Origin: Phormidium tenue FACHB-1052
GTDB taxonomy: Bacteria > Cyanobacteriota > Cyanobacteriia > Phormidesmidales > Phormidesmidaceae
NCBI RefSeq assembly: GCF_014696675.1
Contig: NZ_JACJQN010000001.1
Span: forward strand, 1 to 64,000
Reading direction: 5' to 3'
Length of the DNA: 64,000 nucleotides
Shown here: one piece after another, positions 26,381 to 35,123 of the stretch
Position numbering within the stretch: the first letter of the stretch is position 1
Layout of the letters: each line of letters opens with the position of its first letter
Made by a program: the position numbers and the translations under genes
The notes under the pieces: generated by a model
The model's database searches: none
Told to the model about the DNA's origin: nothing
Seen by the model: the letters and a program-made list of their open reading frames with translations, nothing else

Positions 26381-29002
26381 CTAGACCAGGGCTGCTGTGG
26401 GTGTCACCACTCCCGAGACAATTCGCACCGAGTCTGGGTCGGCCCAGAGCACCAGTTTGGGGTCGTAGGGGCTGTTGAGGTAGCGGTGGCGGGGCAAAAT
26501 GCGCAGCGACAGGCCCTGTAATCCGCTGGCGGTGTACTCCATCTCTAAGGCGTAAATGCTTCTGCCGTTGGCATCCGGCCCCTGATGGGCCATGGGCACC
26601 GCCAGCCCTGTGTGAATTTCGCCATCCACCGAGACGGTGCCCTGGTAGAGTTCGACCTGCACATCGTCGGGGGTGAGGGCACCGAGTTGAATGGCGGCGG
26701 TCACCTTAAAGGGCTGGTTCACCTGGAGGTTGGTAGTGTCGGAGATGGCCACTTCTTCAAAGCGCACCTCATACCAGTGGTCGGCCATGCGGGCCTGCCA
26801 GGTGGCCAGCTCTTTGCCGGGGCTGTAGCTCGCTGAGGCCAGGGTGGCGGCGCGATCGCTGGCCGCAAAGTAGCCCAAATTGGCGTAGTCCTTCACCATG
26901 CGGGCGGTGTTGAACTGGGGCGTGTTGAAGTAGATCGCCTCCTTCATTTTAGCGACCCAGCCCCGAGGGATTTCGTCTTTGTCGCGATCGTAAAACAGCG
27001 GTACCACCTCTTTCTCCAAAATGTCGTAGAGGGCGTTAGCCTCCACATCGTCTTGGTAGTCGGGGTCGTCGTAGTCCTCGCCGTGGCCGATGGGCCAGCC
27101 GGTGCGAATGTAGTCGGCCTCATCCCACCAGCCGTCGAGCACGCTGAGGTTGGGCAGGCCGTTCATCGCCGCTTTCATGCCGCTGGTGCCGCTGGCCTCG
27201 CGGGGACGGCGGGGGTTGTTGAGCCACACATCGCAGCCCGCCACCATATCCCGCGACAGGTGAATGTCGTAGTTGGGCACAAACACGATGGATTTACTCA
27301 ACCCCTGATCGCGGGTGAAGTGAATGATGCTGCGGATCAGTTCTTTGCCGGGAATGTCTTTGGGGTGGGCCTTGCCCGCAATTACAAACTGCACCCGGCG
27401 ATCGCCGCCATGGCCGTTGATAATATTGCGAATGCGCTCGAGGTCGTGGAGAAACAGGGTGGCGCGCTTGTAGGTGGCAAAGCGGCGGGCAAAGCCAATG
27501 GTGAGCACAAAGGGGTCGAGGCATTCCTGGGCTTCGGCTAGCTCGCGGGTCGAGCCGCCGCGATCGCGCGTGCTCTTGGCCAGGCGATCGCGCACGGCCA
27601 CCACCAGATGCGATCGGCATTGCTCATGGTTACGCCACAGCTCGTCGTCGGGAATAGCGTACACCCGTTTCCACAGCGATGCGCCGGGGCTGGCTTCGGC
27701 CCAGTTAGGGCCGAGGTAGCGATCGTAGAGCGCCTGGGTCGACCGAGCGACGCAGCTGCGGGCGTGTACCCCATTGGTGATGGCGTAGATCGGCACCTCA
27801 CCCAGGGGCAGCCCCGTCCACAGCTCGCCAAACATGTCGCGCGACACCTCGGCGTGAAGCTTGCTCACTCCGTTGATAAAGGTCGCCGTCTTAATCGCCA
27901 GCACCGCCATGCTAAACGGAGCCGAAAAATCTCCTGTATCGGTGCGGCCTAGGGCCAAAAACTCGGCATCGCCCAGGCCAAAGCGCTCGCGGTAGTGGCC
28001 CAGGTAGTGCAGCACTTTCTCCGGCGGAAACAGGTCAATACCGGCGGGCACTGGAGTGTGGGTGGTAAACATCTGGCTGGCCTGGGCCACCTGGAGGGCT
28101 TCAGCAAAGGTCAGGCCCTGTTCTTCGACCAGCACCCGCATGCGCTCTAGGGCCATAAAGGCCGAGTGGCCCTCGTTCATGTGGTAGGCCGTTGGCGTCA
28201 GCCCTAACGCCCTCAACATGCGAATGCCGCCGATGCCCAGCATCACCTCCTGGTGAATGCGCATGTCGATGTCGCCGCCGTAGAGGCGATCGCAGATGTC
28301 CTGGTCGTACTGATTGTTGGGCTCGATATTGGTGTCGAGCAGATACAGCGGCACCGTGCCCACCTGCACCCGCCACACCCGCGCATACACCACCCGACCG
28401 GGATACTCCACCTCGATTCTGAGTTCCTGACCTTGGGCATCGCGCTCCAGGTGCAGGGGCATGTTGTAAAAGTCGTTGATCGGGTAGCGCTCCTGCTGCC
28501 AGCCGTCGGCATTCAGATACTGGGCAAAGTAGCCCTCCTGGTAGAGCAGGCCCACCGCCACCAGGGGCAGGCCCAGATCGCTAGCCGACTTAAGGTGATC
28601 GCCAGCCAGCACCCCCAACCCCCCGGAATACACCGGCATGCAGGTGGTAAGGCCAAACTCCATGGAAAAGTAGGCGTAGCATTCTCCCGAGACCGGGGTC
28701 TTGCGGTGTTTTTTGTACCAGGTGCGATCGCGCAGATAGTCATCCAGCCGCTGGGCCGCTCGATCCATCTGAGCCAAAAACCCCTCATCTTCCGCAATTT
28801 CATTCAGCCGCGCCTGTCTAATGGTGCCCAGCATCAGCACCGGGTTGTAGCGGCTCGACTCCCACAGATCGCCGTCCAGTCGCCGAAACAGGTCTACCAT
28901 CTCCACATCCCAATCCCAGTGAAGGTTGTAGGCCAGGGTGCGCAGCGCCTCTAGCCGCTGGGGCAGAGCCGGGGTAACGTTAAACGTACGAATGGGGCGC
29001 AT
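26381..29002 (-). CDS. glgP: alpha-glucan (glycogen/maltodextrin) phosphorylase
   Basis: 873-residue PLP enzyme releasing glucose 1-phosphate from alpha-1,4-glucans. Seen: an N-terminal domain starting with RTFNVTPALPQRLEALRTLAYNLHW (LAYNLHWDWD), MEFGLTTCMPVYSGGLGVLAGDHLKSASDLG, MNEGHSAFMALER, ITNGVHARSC and FAYRFATYKRA-like (GFARRFATYKRATL); the PLP/phosphate region has RPREASGTSGMKAAMNG and LSVLDGWWDE. This is the alpha-glucan phosphorylase subgroup distinct from classic animal-type GlgP. It heads the operon with osmC and the flavoprotein. Confidence 0.94.
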   Translation of the reverse strand: MRPIRTFNVTPALPQRLEALRTLAYNLHWDWDVEMVDLFRRLDGDLWESSRYNPVLMLGTIRQARLNEIAEDEGFLAQMDRAAQRLDDYLRDRTWYKKHRKTPVSGECYAYFSMEFGLTTCMPVYSGGLGVLAGDHLKSASDLGLPLVAVGLLYQEGYFAQYLNADGWQQERYPINDFYNMPLHLERDAQGQELRIEVEYPGRVVYARVWRVQVGTVPLYLLDTNIEPNNQYDQDICDRLYGGDIDMRIHQEVMLGIGGIRMLRALGLTPTAYHMNEGHSAFMALERMRVLVEEQGLTFAEALQVAQASQMFTTHTPVPAGIDLFPPEKVLHYLGHYRERFGLGDAEFLALGRTDTGDFSAPFSMAVLAIKTATFINGVSKLHAEVSRDMFGELWTGLPLGEVPIYAITNGVHARSCVARSTQALYDRYLGPNWAEASPGASLWKRVYAIPDDELWRNHEQCRSHLVVAVRDRLAKSTRDRGGSTRELAEAQECLDPFVLTIGFARRFATYKRATLFLHDLERIRNIINGHGGDRRVQFVIAGKAHPKDIPGKELIRSIIHFTRDQGLSKSIVFVPNYDIHLSRDMVAGCDVWLNNPRRPREASGTSGMKAAMNGLPNLSVLDGWWDEADYIRTGWPIGHGEDYDDPDYQDDVEANALYDILEKEVVPLFYDRDKDEIPRGWVAKMKEAIYFNTPQFNTARMVKDYANLGYFAASDRAATLASASYSPGKELATWQARMADHWYEVRFEEVAISDTTNLQVNQPFKVTAAIQLGALTPDDVQVELYQGTVSVDGEIHTGLAVPMAHQGPDANGRSIYALEMEYTASGLQGLSLRILPRHRYLNSPYDPKLVLWADPDSVRIVSGVVTPTAALV

Positions 29003-29266
29003 AGGAAAGAATTTGCAAAGATTTCATATAGAGCCATTCTGCCCTATCAGCCTTAAGGCAGTCGTAGGGCCACGGCTTTTGACACTCTCTTCGGCCCCCA
29101 GCTAAGCTTACAGCCGCCATCCTGCCGCCGCAATTAGCGCTTCTCCCCCAACTCCAGGTTATGAAATCCCTACCCGGGGGCATAGCCGAGGTCGCTGACC
29201 TCAGGGAATAATAATCTAGGTCAGAAAAATAACCCAACTATCTATAAAGACAACAAGGACAAGGCT

Positions 29267-29404
29267 ATGACGCAGGACAGGAATAACCAGGGATTTGGAG
29301 CCACCCTCGACAAAGACGCTCACCCCGTAGTTGAGTTTGATCAGTGGGCCAGGGCCGTACGCCAGCAGATGGTGGCCGCCCTCAAGCGTCGCGGCAACAG
29401 CTAG
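29267..29404 (+). CDS. small 45-residue protein, unknown
   Basis: The frame opens with ATG at 29267 (MTQDRNNQGFGATLDK) and runs 45 codons to TAG, ending QMVAALKRRGNS. AAGGACAAGG lies just upstream as a ribosome-binding site, and an AT-rich segment (GGGAATAATAATC, 29204-29216) may hold a promoter. The composition is protein-like: acidic/polar N-terminus, then an amphipathic helix (FDQWARAVRQQMVAALKR). It stands alone between glgP (divergent) and the next + strand gene. I do not recognise the family. Confidence 0.5.
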   Translation: MTQDRNNQGFGATLDKDAHPVVEFDQWARAVRQQMVAALKRRGNS

Positions 29405-29632
29405 AACTACCTTAGGCAACGACAGGCCTTGGGGCTGTCGTCATGACCTAGAGCTAGGGGGTGCAAAGTCTAAGTTGCCAGAGCATGGGGCCAAACCTTG
29501 CACCCTCAACCCTCAATCTTGCGCTCAAACTTGCCCTTAAACATCCCCATCTCCATCAACTCTCCTCCATAGTCTTGGTAGACTACTGGTGCAATCCCCT
29601 TCAAAGCACCCGTACCCTTCATCGCCAATCCT

Positions 29633-29935
29633 GTGGCCACCAAAAAAACCACCGGCAAAAGTAGCGGCCAGCCCGGCGAACGCCCCATCTCGGCTTCCGC
29701 CAGCTCAGGTCGAGGGTTTAAGGTTCAAGTATTTTATCTAGCGGCTAGCAGCAACAGCCCCAACGCCCCCATCAAAGACGCCCTGTGGTTTGCCACTTAC
29801 CCGATCATTCCACGCATTGGCGACTGCGTATTTAGAGACGGCGTGTACTACCGGGTAGAGCGCGTCTTTTTATACGAGAATCTGGCCGCTGGCTGGTGTG
29901 CCGACGTAGAGGTCACCTTCTACGGCAGGCGCTAA
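29633..29935 (+). CDS. small hypothetical protein
   Basis: 100 residues from a GTG start. The N-terminal 28 residues are basic and Ser/Gly-rich (ATKKTTGKSSGQPGERPIS), followed by a compact beta-rich part (FKVQVFYLAASSN, YPIIPRIGDCVFRDGVYYRVERVFLYE, CADVEVTFYGRR). The pattern FRDGVYYRVERV looks like a small SH3- or PilZ-like barrel. The family is not recognised. It is followed by the RRM gene on the same strand after 254 bp. Confidence 0.6.
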   Translation: MATKKTTGKSSGQPGERPISASASSGRGFKVQVFYLAASSNSPNAPIKDALWFATYPIIPRIGDCVFRDGVYYRVERVFLYENLAAGWCADVEVTFYGRR

Positions 29936-30000
29936 TCGAGCCTGGCTACGTGCTCCGCACAGCGTGTTACAAAACTTATGGAAAGCCCCGTCCTCAATGG

Positions 30001-30029
30001 CTGTAACGGTTGCTGTCACGGTGTTACAG
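30001..30029. promoter_or_regulatory. dyad in the long leader region of the RRM gene
   Basis: CTGTAAC (30001-30007) and GTTACAG (30023-30029) are perfect 7-nt inverted arms 160 bp upstream of the RRM start; GTGTTACA also occurs at 29965-29972. The 254-bp gap holds no gene. Such leaders control cold-inducible rbp genes in other cyanobacteria; function here is inferred. Confidence 0.35.
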
Positions 30030-30189
30030 AAGGATTAATCTCCAGAAACCTTATGCTAAAGTGGGAGAGTAACATGTTTTGCTTTCGGTAGGCTGGTAAA
30101 TCACAGTTTGATCTCAGCTTTCGGGTAATCGACGTGTACCACTCCGAATCGAACTTGTCTACATTACATGTCAATTTTGGAGTTGTGCC

Positions 30190-30519
30190 ATGTCGATTTA
30201 TGTAGGAAACCTCGCCTACAATGCTGCGGAAGCAGACATCACCGAAGTCTTTTCCGAGTACGGGGCCGTTAGCCGAGTAACGGTGCCCACCGATCGCGAA
30301 ACCGGTCGCCCCCGGGGCTTCGCGTTTGTCGAGATGGAGAAAGAAGCCGACGAAGACGCTGCCATTGAAGCCCTCGATGGGGCCGAATGGATGGGCCGCG
30401 AGCTGCGCGTTAACAAAGCTCGTCCCAAAGAAAAGCGTGCCGGTGGTGGTGGTTCCCGCGGCAATTTCGGCGGTGGCGGCGATCGAGAGGGTGGCAACCG
30501 CGAGTTTTCCCGCTGGTAA
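30190..30519 (+). CDS. RRM-type glycine-rich RNA-binding protein
   Basis: 109 residues. One RNA-recognition motif: RNP2 IYVGNLAY (3-10) and RNP1 RGFAFVEM (42-49), followed by a short Gly/Arg-rich tail (AGGGGSRGNFGGGGDRE). This is the cyanobacterial Rbp class, which is induced by cold and binds mRNAs, including those for photosystem proteins near thylakoids. The ATG is set by the MSIYVGNL family start. A strong hairpin terminator follows. Confidence 0.95.
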   Translation: MSIYVGNLAYNAAEADITEVFSEYGAVSRVTVPTDRETGRPRGFAFVEMEKEADEDAAIEALDGAEWMGRELRVNKARPKEKRAGGGGSRGNFGGGGDREGGNREFSRW

Positions 30520-30546
30520 GTCGCCTAGACACAACTAAACCGTTGC

Positions 30547-30579
30547 AATGGCAGAAGATAGTTATCTTCTGCCATTTTG
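30547..30579 (+). terminator. terminator of the RRM gene
   Basis: AATGGCAGAAGATA (30547-30560) and TATCTTCTGCCATT (30563-30576) form a perfect 14-bp stem with a 2-nt gap (the real loop will be 4 nt or more), closed by a short T-run (TTTT). Confidence 0.8.
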
Positions 30580-30613
30580 CTATGAACCGATTGGGCTGTT
30601 CCGCAGACAACCC

Positions 30614-31477
30614 CTAGGCAGGGGGCCACTCCAGCACCCACGGCCCTAGCAGCCCAGTGCGAAAATCGTTCAGAATGCGCTTAGCCGTGCGTTCTACGTT
30701 GTCCTGAAATTTTTGGGTCGCCACTTGAAGCAAAAAATCTTCTCCGGTGCAGTCGTCTAGGGTCAGGCCGTAGCGAGATCGCAACCCATCGCGATAATCG
30801 TCTGGAGAGCCTACCTGCTGCAAGCCTTTGAGCACGTCTAGAAACGCGGCGGCGGTGCGCTGCGTGTCGTAGGAAGCTTCGCCAATGTCGTCACAAATGG
30901 CCAGCTTTAGAGCGGCAGCCTGATCATCCATGCGGGAGGGAATAACGCCCGGCGCATCAAGCAGGTCAAGGTCGCCTGATAGACGCACCCACCGCAGCTG
31001 GCGGGTAACCCCGGCCTTGCGAGCACTGGCCACTACCTTGCGATTTAGCAGCCGGTTGATCAGCGCTGACTTGCCCACGTTGGGAAAGCCAATTACCACA
31101 GCGCGGATGGGGCGGGGTTTCATGCCGCGAGTCTGGCGGCGCTGGTTGACGGCCTCGCCAGCGGTTTGGGCAGCTTTTGCGATCGCCTTCACCCCCTTAC
31201 CCTGCTGCCCATCGGTGAAGTAAGGCACCTCCCCCTGCTGACGGAACCAGGTTTCCCAAGCGGTGCGGGCCTCGGTTGAAATCATATCGACCCGGTTGAT
31301 CACCAACACGCGAGGTTTCTCTCCTACCCAGATATCGACCTTAGGGTGCCGCGTCGATACTGGAATGCGGGCATCCCGTACCTCTAACACCACATCCACA
31401 CGGTTGAGCTGATCGACCAGGGCTTTTTCTGCCTTGGCGATATGGCCGGGATACCACTGGATTTCGGGGGTGGACAT
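30614..31477 (-). CDS. rbgA: ribosome biogenesis GTPase YlqF/RbgA
   Basis: 287-residue circularly permuted GTPase acting in late 50S subunit assembly. Motifs occur in permuted order: G4 VINRVDMI (Asn-Arg-x-Asp instead of Asn-Lys-x-Asp), then G1 GFPNVGKSALINRL, G2 around VTRQLRWV, and G3 LDAPGVI. The opening block STPEIQWYPGHIAKAEKAL is the family N-terminus. The ATG at 31477 starts directly there; a longer in-frame reading to 31585 adds non-family sequence. Confidence 0.94.
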   Translation of the reverse strand: MSTPEIQWYPGHIAKAEKALVDQLNRVDVVLEVRDARIPVSTRHPKVDIWVGEKPRVLVINRVDMISTEARTAWETWFRQQGEVPYFTDGQQGKGVKAIAKAAQTAGEAVNQRRQTRGMKPRPIRAVVIGFPNVGKSALINRLLNRKVVASARKAGVTRQLRWVRLSGDLDLLDAPGVIPSRMDDQAAALKLAICDDIGEASYDTQRTAAAFLDVLKGLQQVGSPDDYRDGLRSRYGLTLDDCTGEDFLLQVATQKFQDNVERTAKRILNDFRTGLLGPWVLEWPPA

Positions 31478-31941
31478 GGGGGGTAGGGGTGAATAGGTGA
31501 GGAAGACGGAGAGAAAGTGACGGGGGTGATGGAAACGATGGGGAAAGCTCTCTAGCCATCGTAGGATGCAGAACGCCAAAAACACCTCACCGATCGGGGA
31601 GTTTGGCGTGGCAGTCTATACCCCGGTGCAGTACCGCAACCCGCTAAACGGGTTTGTGCTCTCCTTTATGCCACTCAGTTTGACTAATTCGCTGTGGACG
31701 GTGCCGCTGTGGAGGGCGCTGGGGCACGGGTTGCCCACGGAAATAAGGGAAAGGGAGGCGATCGCCTCCCCACCCAAACTCAACTAGGACAAATCGCTAG
31801 CGATCGTCCGCTCAGAACTGGGGCTGAGAGATTTTTTTGGAGGTCTATGGATATAGGCGAGCTGCCCTTCCCTATGAATTGTGGCACTTGGCCTACGCTA
31901 CAGGCTATCCACCCGTCCACCCGACCCATCTACCTCTTCTC
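31478..31941. other. gene-free stretch between rbgA and the Usp gene
   Basis: 464 bp. A 73-codon frame from 31566 on the plus strand lacks a ribosome-binding site and any recognisable motif, so I do not call it. A small hairpin AACCCG/CGGGTT (31638-31654) lies inside it. No RNA gene recognised. Confidence 0.35.
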
Positions 31942-32346
31942 CTAGGGAATAATCAGCACCGGGCAGGGCGACAGATTAATTACCCGCGTGGTGACGCTTT
32001 CGTCTTGCACGTCTTCGATCAGGCCTACACCGCGACAGCCCATCACGATTAGGTCAGCATTGAGTTCGTCGGCGACATCGCAGATCACAAAGGCCGGTTG
32101 ACCTTCTCGCTCAATCACTTCGGTCTCAATAGTCTGGGCGGCAAATAGGGCCTTGGCCTGCCCCAGCAGCTTAGCCACCGCCTCGGGGGATGACTGGGCC
32201 GAAGGCTGACTTGCCTCCTCCCTCGGTTCGACGACTGACAGCAAAACCAGCCGACTCTGGTGAGCTTTAACCAGTTCTGCCACTTTGGGAGCCGCCTGCT
32301 GCGCCTCAGAACTCATGTCGATGGGAAATAAAACCGTCTTGAACAT
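31942..32346 (-). CDS. universal stress protein (UspA family)
   Basis: 134 residues. Opening strand and helix MFKTVLFPIDMSSEAQQAAPKV (FKTVLFPIDMSSEAQ), central LLSVVEPREE, and C-terminal ADLIVMGCRGVGLIED with SPCPVLIIP. The ATP-binding signature is normally G-x2-G-x9-G-[ST]; here the second glycine is replaced (GCRGVGLIEDVQDES), so ATP binding may be weak or absent. The ATG at 32346 gives the family-typical start. Divergent from pgk. Confidence 0.88.
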   Translation of the reverse strand: MFKTVLFPIDMSSEAQQAAPKVAELVKAHQSRLVLLSVVEPREEASQPSAQSSPEAVAKLLGQAKALFAAQTIETEVIEREGQPAFVICDVADELNADLIVMGCRGVGLIEDVQDESVTTRVINLSPCPVLIIP

Positions 32347-32529
32347 GGCGTATCGAAGGGAACTCACACTCCGGTAAAATAAGGGCGGCAATAAGTAAAT
32401 ATTACGACAGACACAGTCGTTGAGCCGTTTCCTCAAATCTACCTTAGTCAAGGTTGGGGCCGCTGCCATCGACGCGCTGCATAACGTAATAAATACAGAG
32501 ACTTAAACCAGTTTTAGGAGGTAGATACA

Positions 32530-33735
32530 GTGGTTAAAAAATCCGTAGCGAGCCTGACGGCAGCCGACCTTTCGGGCAAGCGAGTGCTGGTGCGAGCCGA
32601 TTTCAACGTGCCCCTCGACGACCAGGGTGCGATCACCGACGACACCCGCATTCGGGCTGCCCTGCCCACGATTCAAGACCTCACCGGCAAGGGAGCCAAG
32701 GTGATTCTCACCAGCCACTTCGGTCGCCCCAAGGCCCAGGTGGTCGAGAGCATGCGCCTCACCCCCGTCGCCAAGCGTCTCAGTGAGCTGCTAGGCCAAG
32801 AGGTCATCAAGTGCGACGACTGCATCGGTGACGAAGTCGCTGCCGCCATTGGCGGTATGTCTGACGGCCAGGTGGCGCTGCTAGAGAACGTGCGTTTCTA
32901 CGCAGGCGAAGAGGCCAACGACCCTGAGTTTGCTGAAGCACTGGCCGCCAACGCCGACCTCTATGTGAACGATGCGTTTGGCACCGCCCACCGCGCCCAC
33001 GCCTCTACCGAGGGCGTGACCAAGTACCTCAGCCCCTCCGTGGCGGGCTACCTGATTGAGAAAGAGCTTCAATATCTACAGGCGGCGATCGAAAACCCCC
33101 AGCGGCCCCTGGCGGCGATCATCGGCGGCTCCAAGGTTTCTAGCAAGATCGGCGTGATCGAAACCTTGCTTGACAAGGTCGATAAGCTGCTGATCGGCGG
33201 CGGCATGATCTTCACCTTCTACAAAGCACGGGGTCTGAACGTGGGTAAATCCCTCGTTGAAGAAGACAAGCTGGAGCTGGCCAAGTCGCTAGAAGCCAAG
33301 GCGAAGGAAAAGGGCGTTGACCTGCTGCTGCCCACCGACGTGGTGCTGGCCGACAACTTTGCCCCCGACGCCAACAGCCAAACCGTCAGCATCGAAGCAA
33401 TTCCCGATGGCTGGATGGGTCTCGATATTGGCCCCGACTCGATCAAAGTGTTCCAAGACGCGCTGAAGCAGTGCAAGTCGGTGATCTGGAACGGTCCCAT
33501 GGGGGTGTTTGAGTTCGACAAGTTTGCGGCGGGTACCGAGGCGATCGCCCACACCCTGGCCAACCTCACCGGCACTGGCGTCACCACCATCATCGGCGGC
33601 GGCGACTCGGTGGCAGCGGTCGAGAAGGTGGGCGTGGCCGAAAAAATGAGCCACATCTCTACCGGCGGCGGCGCTAGCCTGGAGCTGCTCGAAGGCAAAG
33701 AGCTGCCCGGCATTGCTGCCCTAGATGACGCCTAG
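32530..33735 (+). CDS. pgk: phosphoglycerate kinase
   Basis: 401 residues; catalyses 3-phosphoglycerate + ATP to 1,3-bisphosphoglycerate in the Calvin cycle and the reverse in glycolysis. Seen: [16 protein letters not shown] with the substrate-binding Asp/Asn, [60 protein letters not shown] and [15 protein letters not shown] with [14 protein letters not shown]. The start codon is GTG, supported by AGGAGG 8 nt upstream (TTTTAGGAGG). Confidence 0.97.
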   Translation: MVKKSVASLTAADLSGKRVLVRADFNVPLDDQGAITDDTRIRAALPTIQDLTGKGAKVILTSHFGRPKAQVVESMRLTPVAKRLSELLGQEVIKCDDCIGDEVAAAIGGMSDGQVALLENVRFYAGEEANDPEFAEALAANADLYVNDAFGTAHRAHASTEGVTKYLSPSVAGYLIEKELQYLQAAIENPQRPLAAIIGGSKVSSKIGVIETLLDKVDKLLIGGGMIFTFYKARGLNVGKSLVEEDKLELAKSLEAKAKEKGVDLLLPTDVVLADNFAPDANSQTVSIEAIPDGWMGLDIGPDSIKVFQDALKQCKSVIWNGPMGVFEFDKFAAGTEAIAHTLANLTGTGVTTIIGGGDSVAAVEKVGVAEKMSHISTGGGASLELLEGKELPGIAALDDA

Positions 33736-33761
33736 ACGCTAGATTCGCTAGCTAAGGTCTA

Positions 33762-33807
33762 AACACAAAGGGATTGGGATGTCATTGCACCCCAATCCCT
33801 TTGTGTT
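33762..33807. terminator. long hairpin between convergent pgk and glycosyltransferase
   Basis: AACACAAAGGGATTGGG (33762-33778) and CCCAATCCCTTTGTGTT (33791-33807) form a perfect 17-bp stem with a 12-nt loop. There is no T-run on either side, so it is probably a shared bidirectional 3'-end structure and not a classic intrinsic terminator. Confidence 0.7.
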
Positions 33808-33825
33808 GAATGGCGTTTCCTAACC

Positions 33826-34731
33826 CTAGCTCACCGACAGTTCGGGATCGGCCTTACCGCGGCTGAGCTGAGCCACCGCAGCCTCCTTTGCCATATCGAA
33901 CCAGCTATGCCAGTAGCCCAGGGCCCAGCCGAGGTTAAGAAACCAGAGGAAGAGACTGGGGCGATCGCGCACTCGCACCACAAACTTCACCGGCACTAGC
34001 GGCAGCGACAGAAAACACTTGAACAGCATCTTTTTAGGAAAGCCATCGGTCCAGTGCTTGCGGTACAACCGAGCAGAATAATAGCCAAACTTTTTCAGCC
34101 GCCGAAAGTTAGATCTGACATCGCCCCGAAAGCGAAAGTTGACCACCGCATCTTTGACTTCATGCAGCGTTACCCCCAGCGCCTGGATGCGCCAGCAGTA
34201 GTCAATGTCTTGCAGGGCCAAAAACTGCCCGTCAAACCCGCCCACCGCCTCGTGGTGCACCCGTTTAACTGCCAGGTTGCTGGCTGAGCCAAAGGGCCGA
34301 AACGGATGGTAGAGCTTCCCGGTGCCCTCAATGCTGGTCAGCGCGGCAGAAAATTCGTTGCGATCGTTGAGCTGCGCCATTTCTCGCCGACCGCAGACCA
34401 GGTCGTACTTTTCTAGAGCGGTGGCCATAGCTGCTAGCCAGCCGGGGGCAACCGCATCATCAGCATCACAGAACAGTAGTGCGTCACCCTGGGCCTGGGC
34501 ACAGGCCATGTTGCGGGCGTGGGCAGCCCCCCGGCGAGCCGAGGCATCCACTACCTTGAGGTGGGGCATCGTCTGCTGGTAGCGCCGCACGACATCTAGG
34601 GTGCCGTCGGTTGAGCCATTGTCGCCGACCACAATCTCCCAAGGCCCCGCAAAGGTTTGCTGGGATAGGGCATCGAGCTGATCTGCGATCGTGGTGGCAG
34701 CGTTGTAGGCCGGAATAATCACGCTTAGCAT
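33826..34731 (-). CDS. family 2 glycosyltransferase
   Basis: 301 residues. GT-A fold: SVIIPAYNAATTIADQLDAL (1-20 region), VVGDNGSTDGTLDVV, and the metal-binding D-x-D block LLFCDADDAVAPGWL. The C-terminal part has RVRDRPSLFLWFLNLGWALGYW, a possible membrane-associated helix. Transfers a sugar from a nucleotide donor to an unknown acceptor, likely in envelope polysaccharide synthesis. Stands alone, convergent with pgk. Confidence 0.88.
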   Translation of the reverse strand: MLSVIIPAYNAATTIADQLDALSQQTFAGPWEIVVGDNGSTDGTLDVVRRYQQTMPHLKVVDASARRGAAHARNMACAQAQGDALLFCDADDAVAPGWLAAMATALEKYDLVCGRREMAQLNDRNEFSAALTSIEGTGKLYHPFRPFGSASNLAVKRVHHEAVGGFDGQFLALQDIDYCWRIQALGVTLHEVKDAVVNFRFRGDVRSNFRRLKKFGYYSARLYRKHWTDGFPKKMLFKCFLSLPLVPVKFVVRVRDRPSLFLWFLNLGWALGYWHSWFDMAKEAAVAQLSRGKADPELSVS

Positions 34732-35123
34732 AGAGCTATTAATATAAATTCAAAGGAAGAAAATTTTAGCCATAGACCTGGCCCTACGACCTACGTGTGC
34801 CATCGACGAAAGGACGTAGGTTTCTCTAGAGCAGTTCCTAGTCAGTCTATGAAGATCCCCTTAGAATGACAAGTCTCCACCGTTCTCGGCAGCAGGCGAT
34901 CGGTAGCCACTGTCTTAAATTATACTTCGTCTTCCAGCCGTAGCCTCTCTAGGCGAATTAGTCTAGGGTGACAAGTCTAAAACCGTCAGTTCGCTCTGGG
35001 AAAGCCTCAAAACCCCAGGATGCTGCGGCAAAAATTGACCTTACTGTTCAGACTGATTGAAATAACCTCTGCCCCAAGGATTTTTCACTTTGAATTTTGC
35101 ATTTTGAACTCCGCGCAGCGGTA
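34732..35123. other. gene-free stretch upstream of the glycosyltransferase
   Basis: 392 bp without a convincing gene. TGACAAGTCT occurs twice (34868-34877 and 34969-34978), about 100 bp apart. No clear terminator for the AI-2E gene and no RNA gene seen. Confidence 0.3.

Noticed and set aside
28253-28954. 233-codon frame antisense to glgP.
   Set aside because: It mirrors the codon pattern of the well-supported glgP and has no family motifs; several other long antisense frames in glgP, the aminopeptidase and the STAND gene were dropped for the same reason.
31566-31787. 73-codon plus-strand frame upstream of rbgA.
   Set aside because: No ribosome-binding site, no recognisable motif and unusual composition; treated as non-coding.
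33762-33807. Possible riboswitch or small RNA at the long hairpin after pgk.
   Set aside because: A perfect 17-bp stem between convergent genes is better explained as a shared 3'-end structure.
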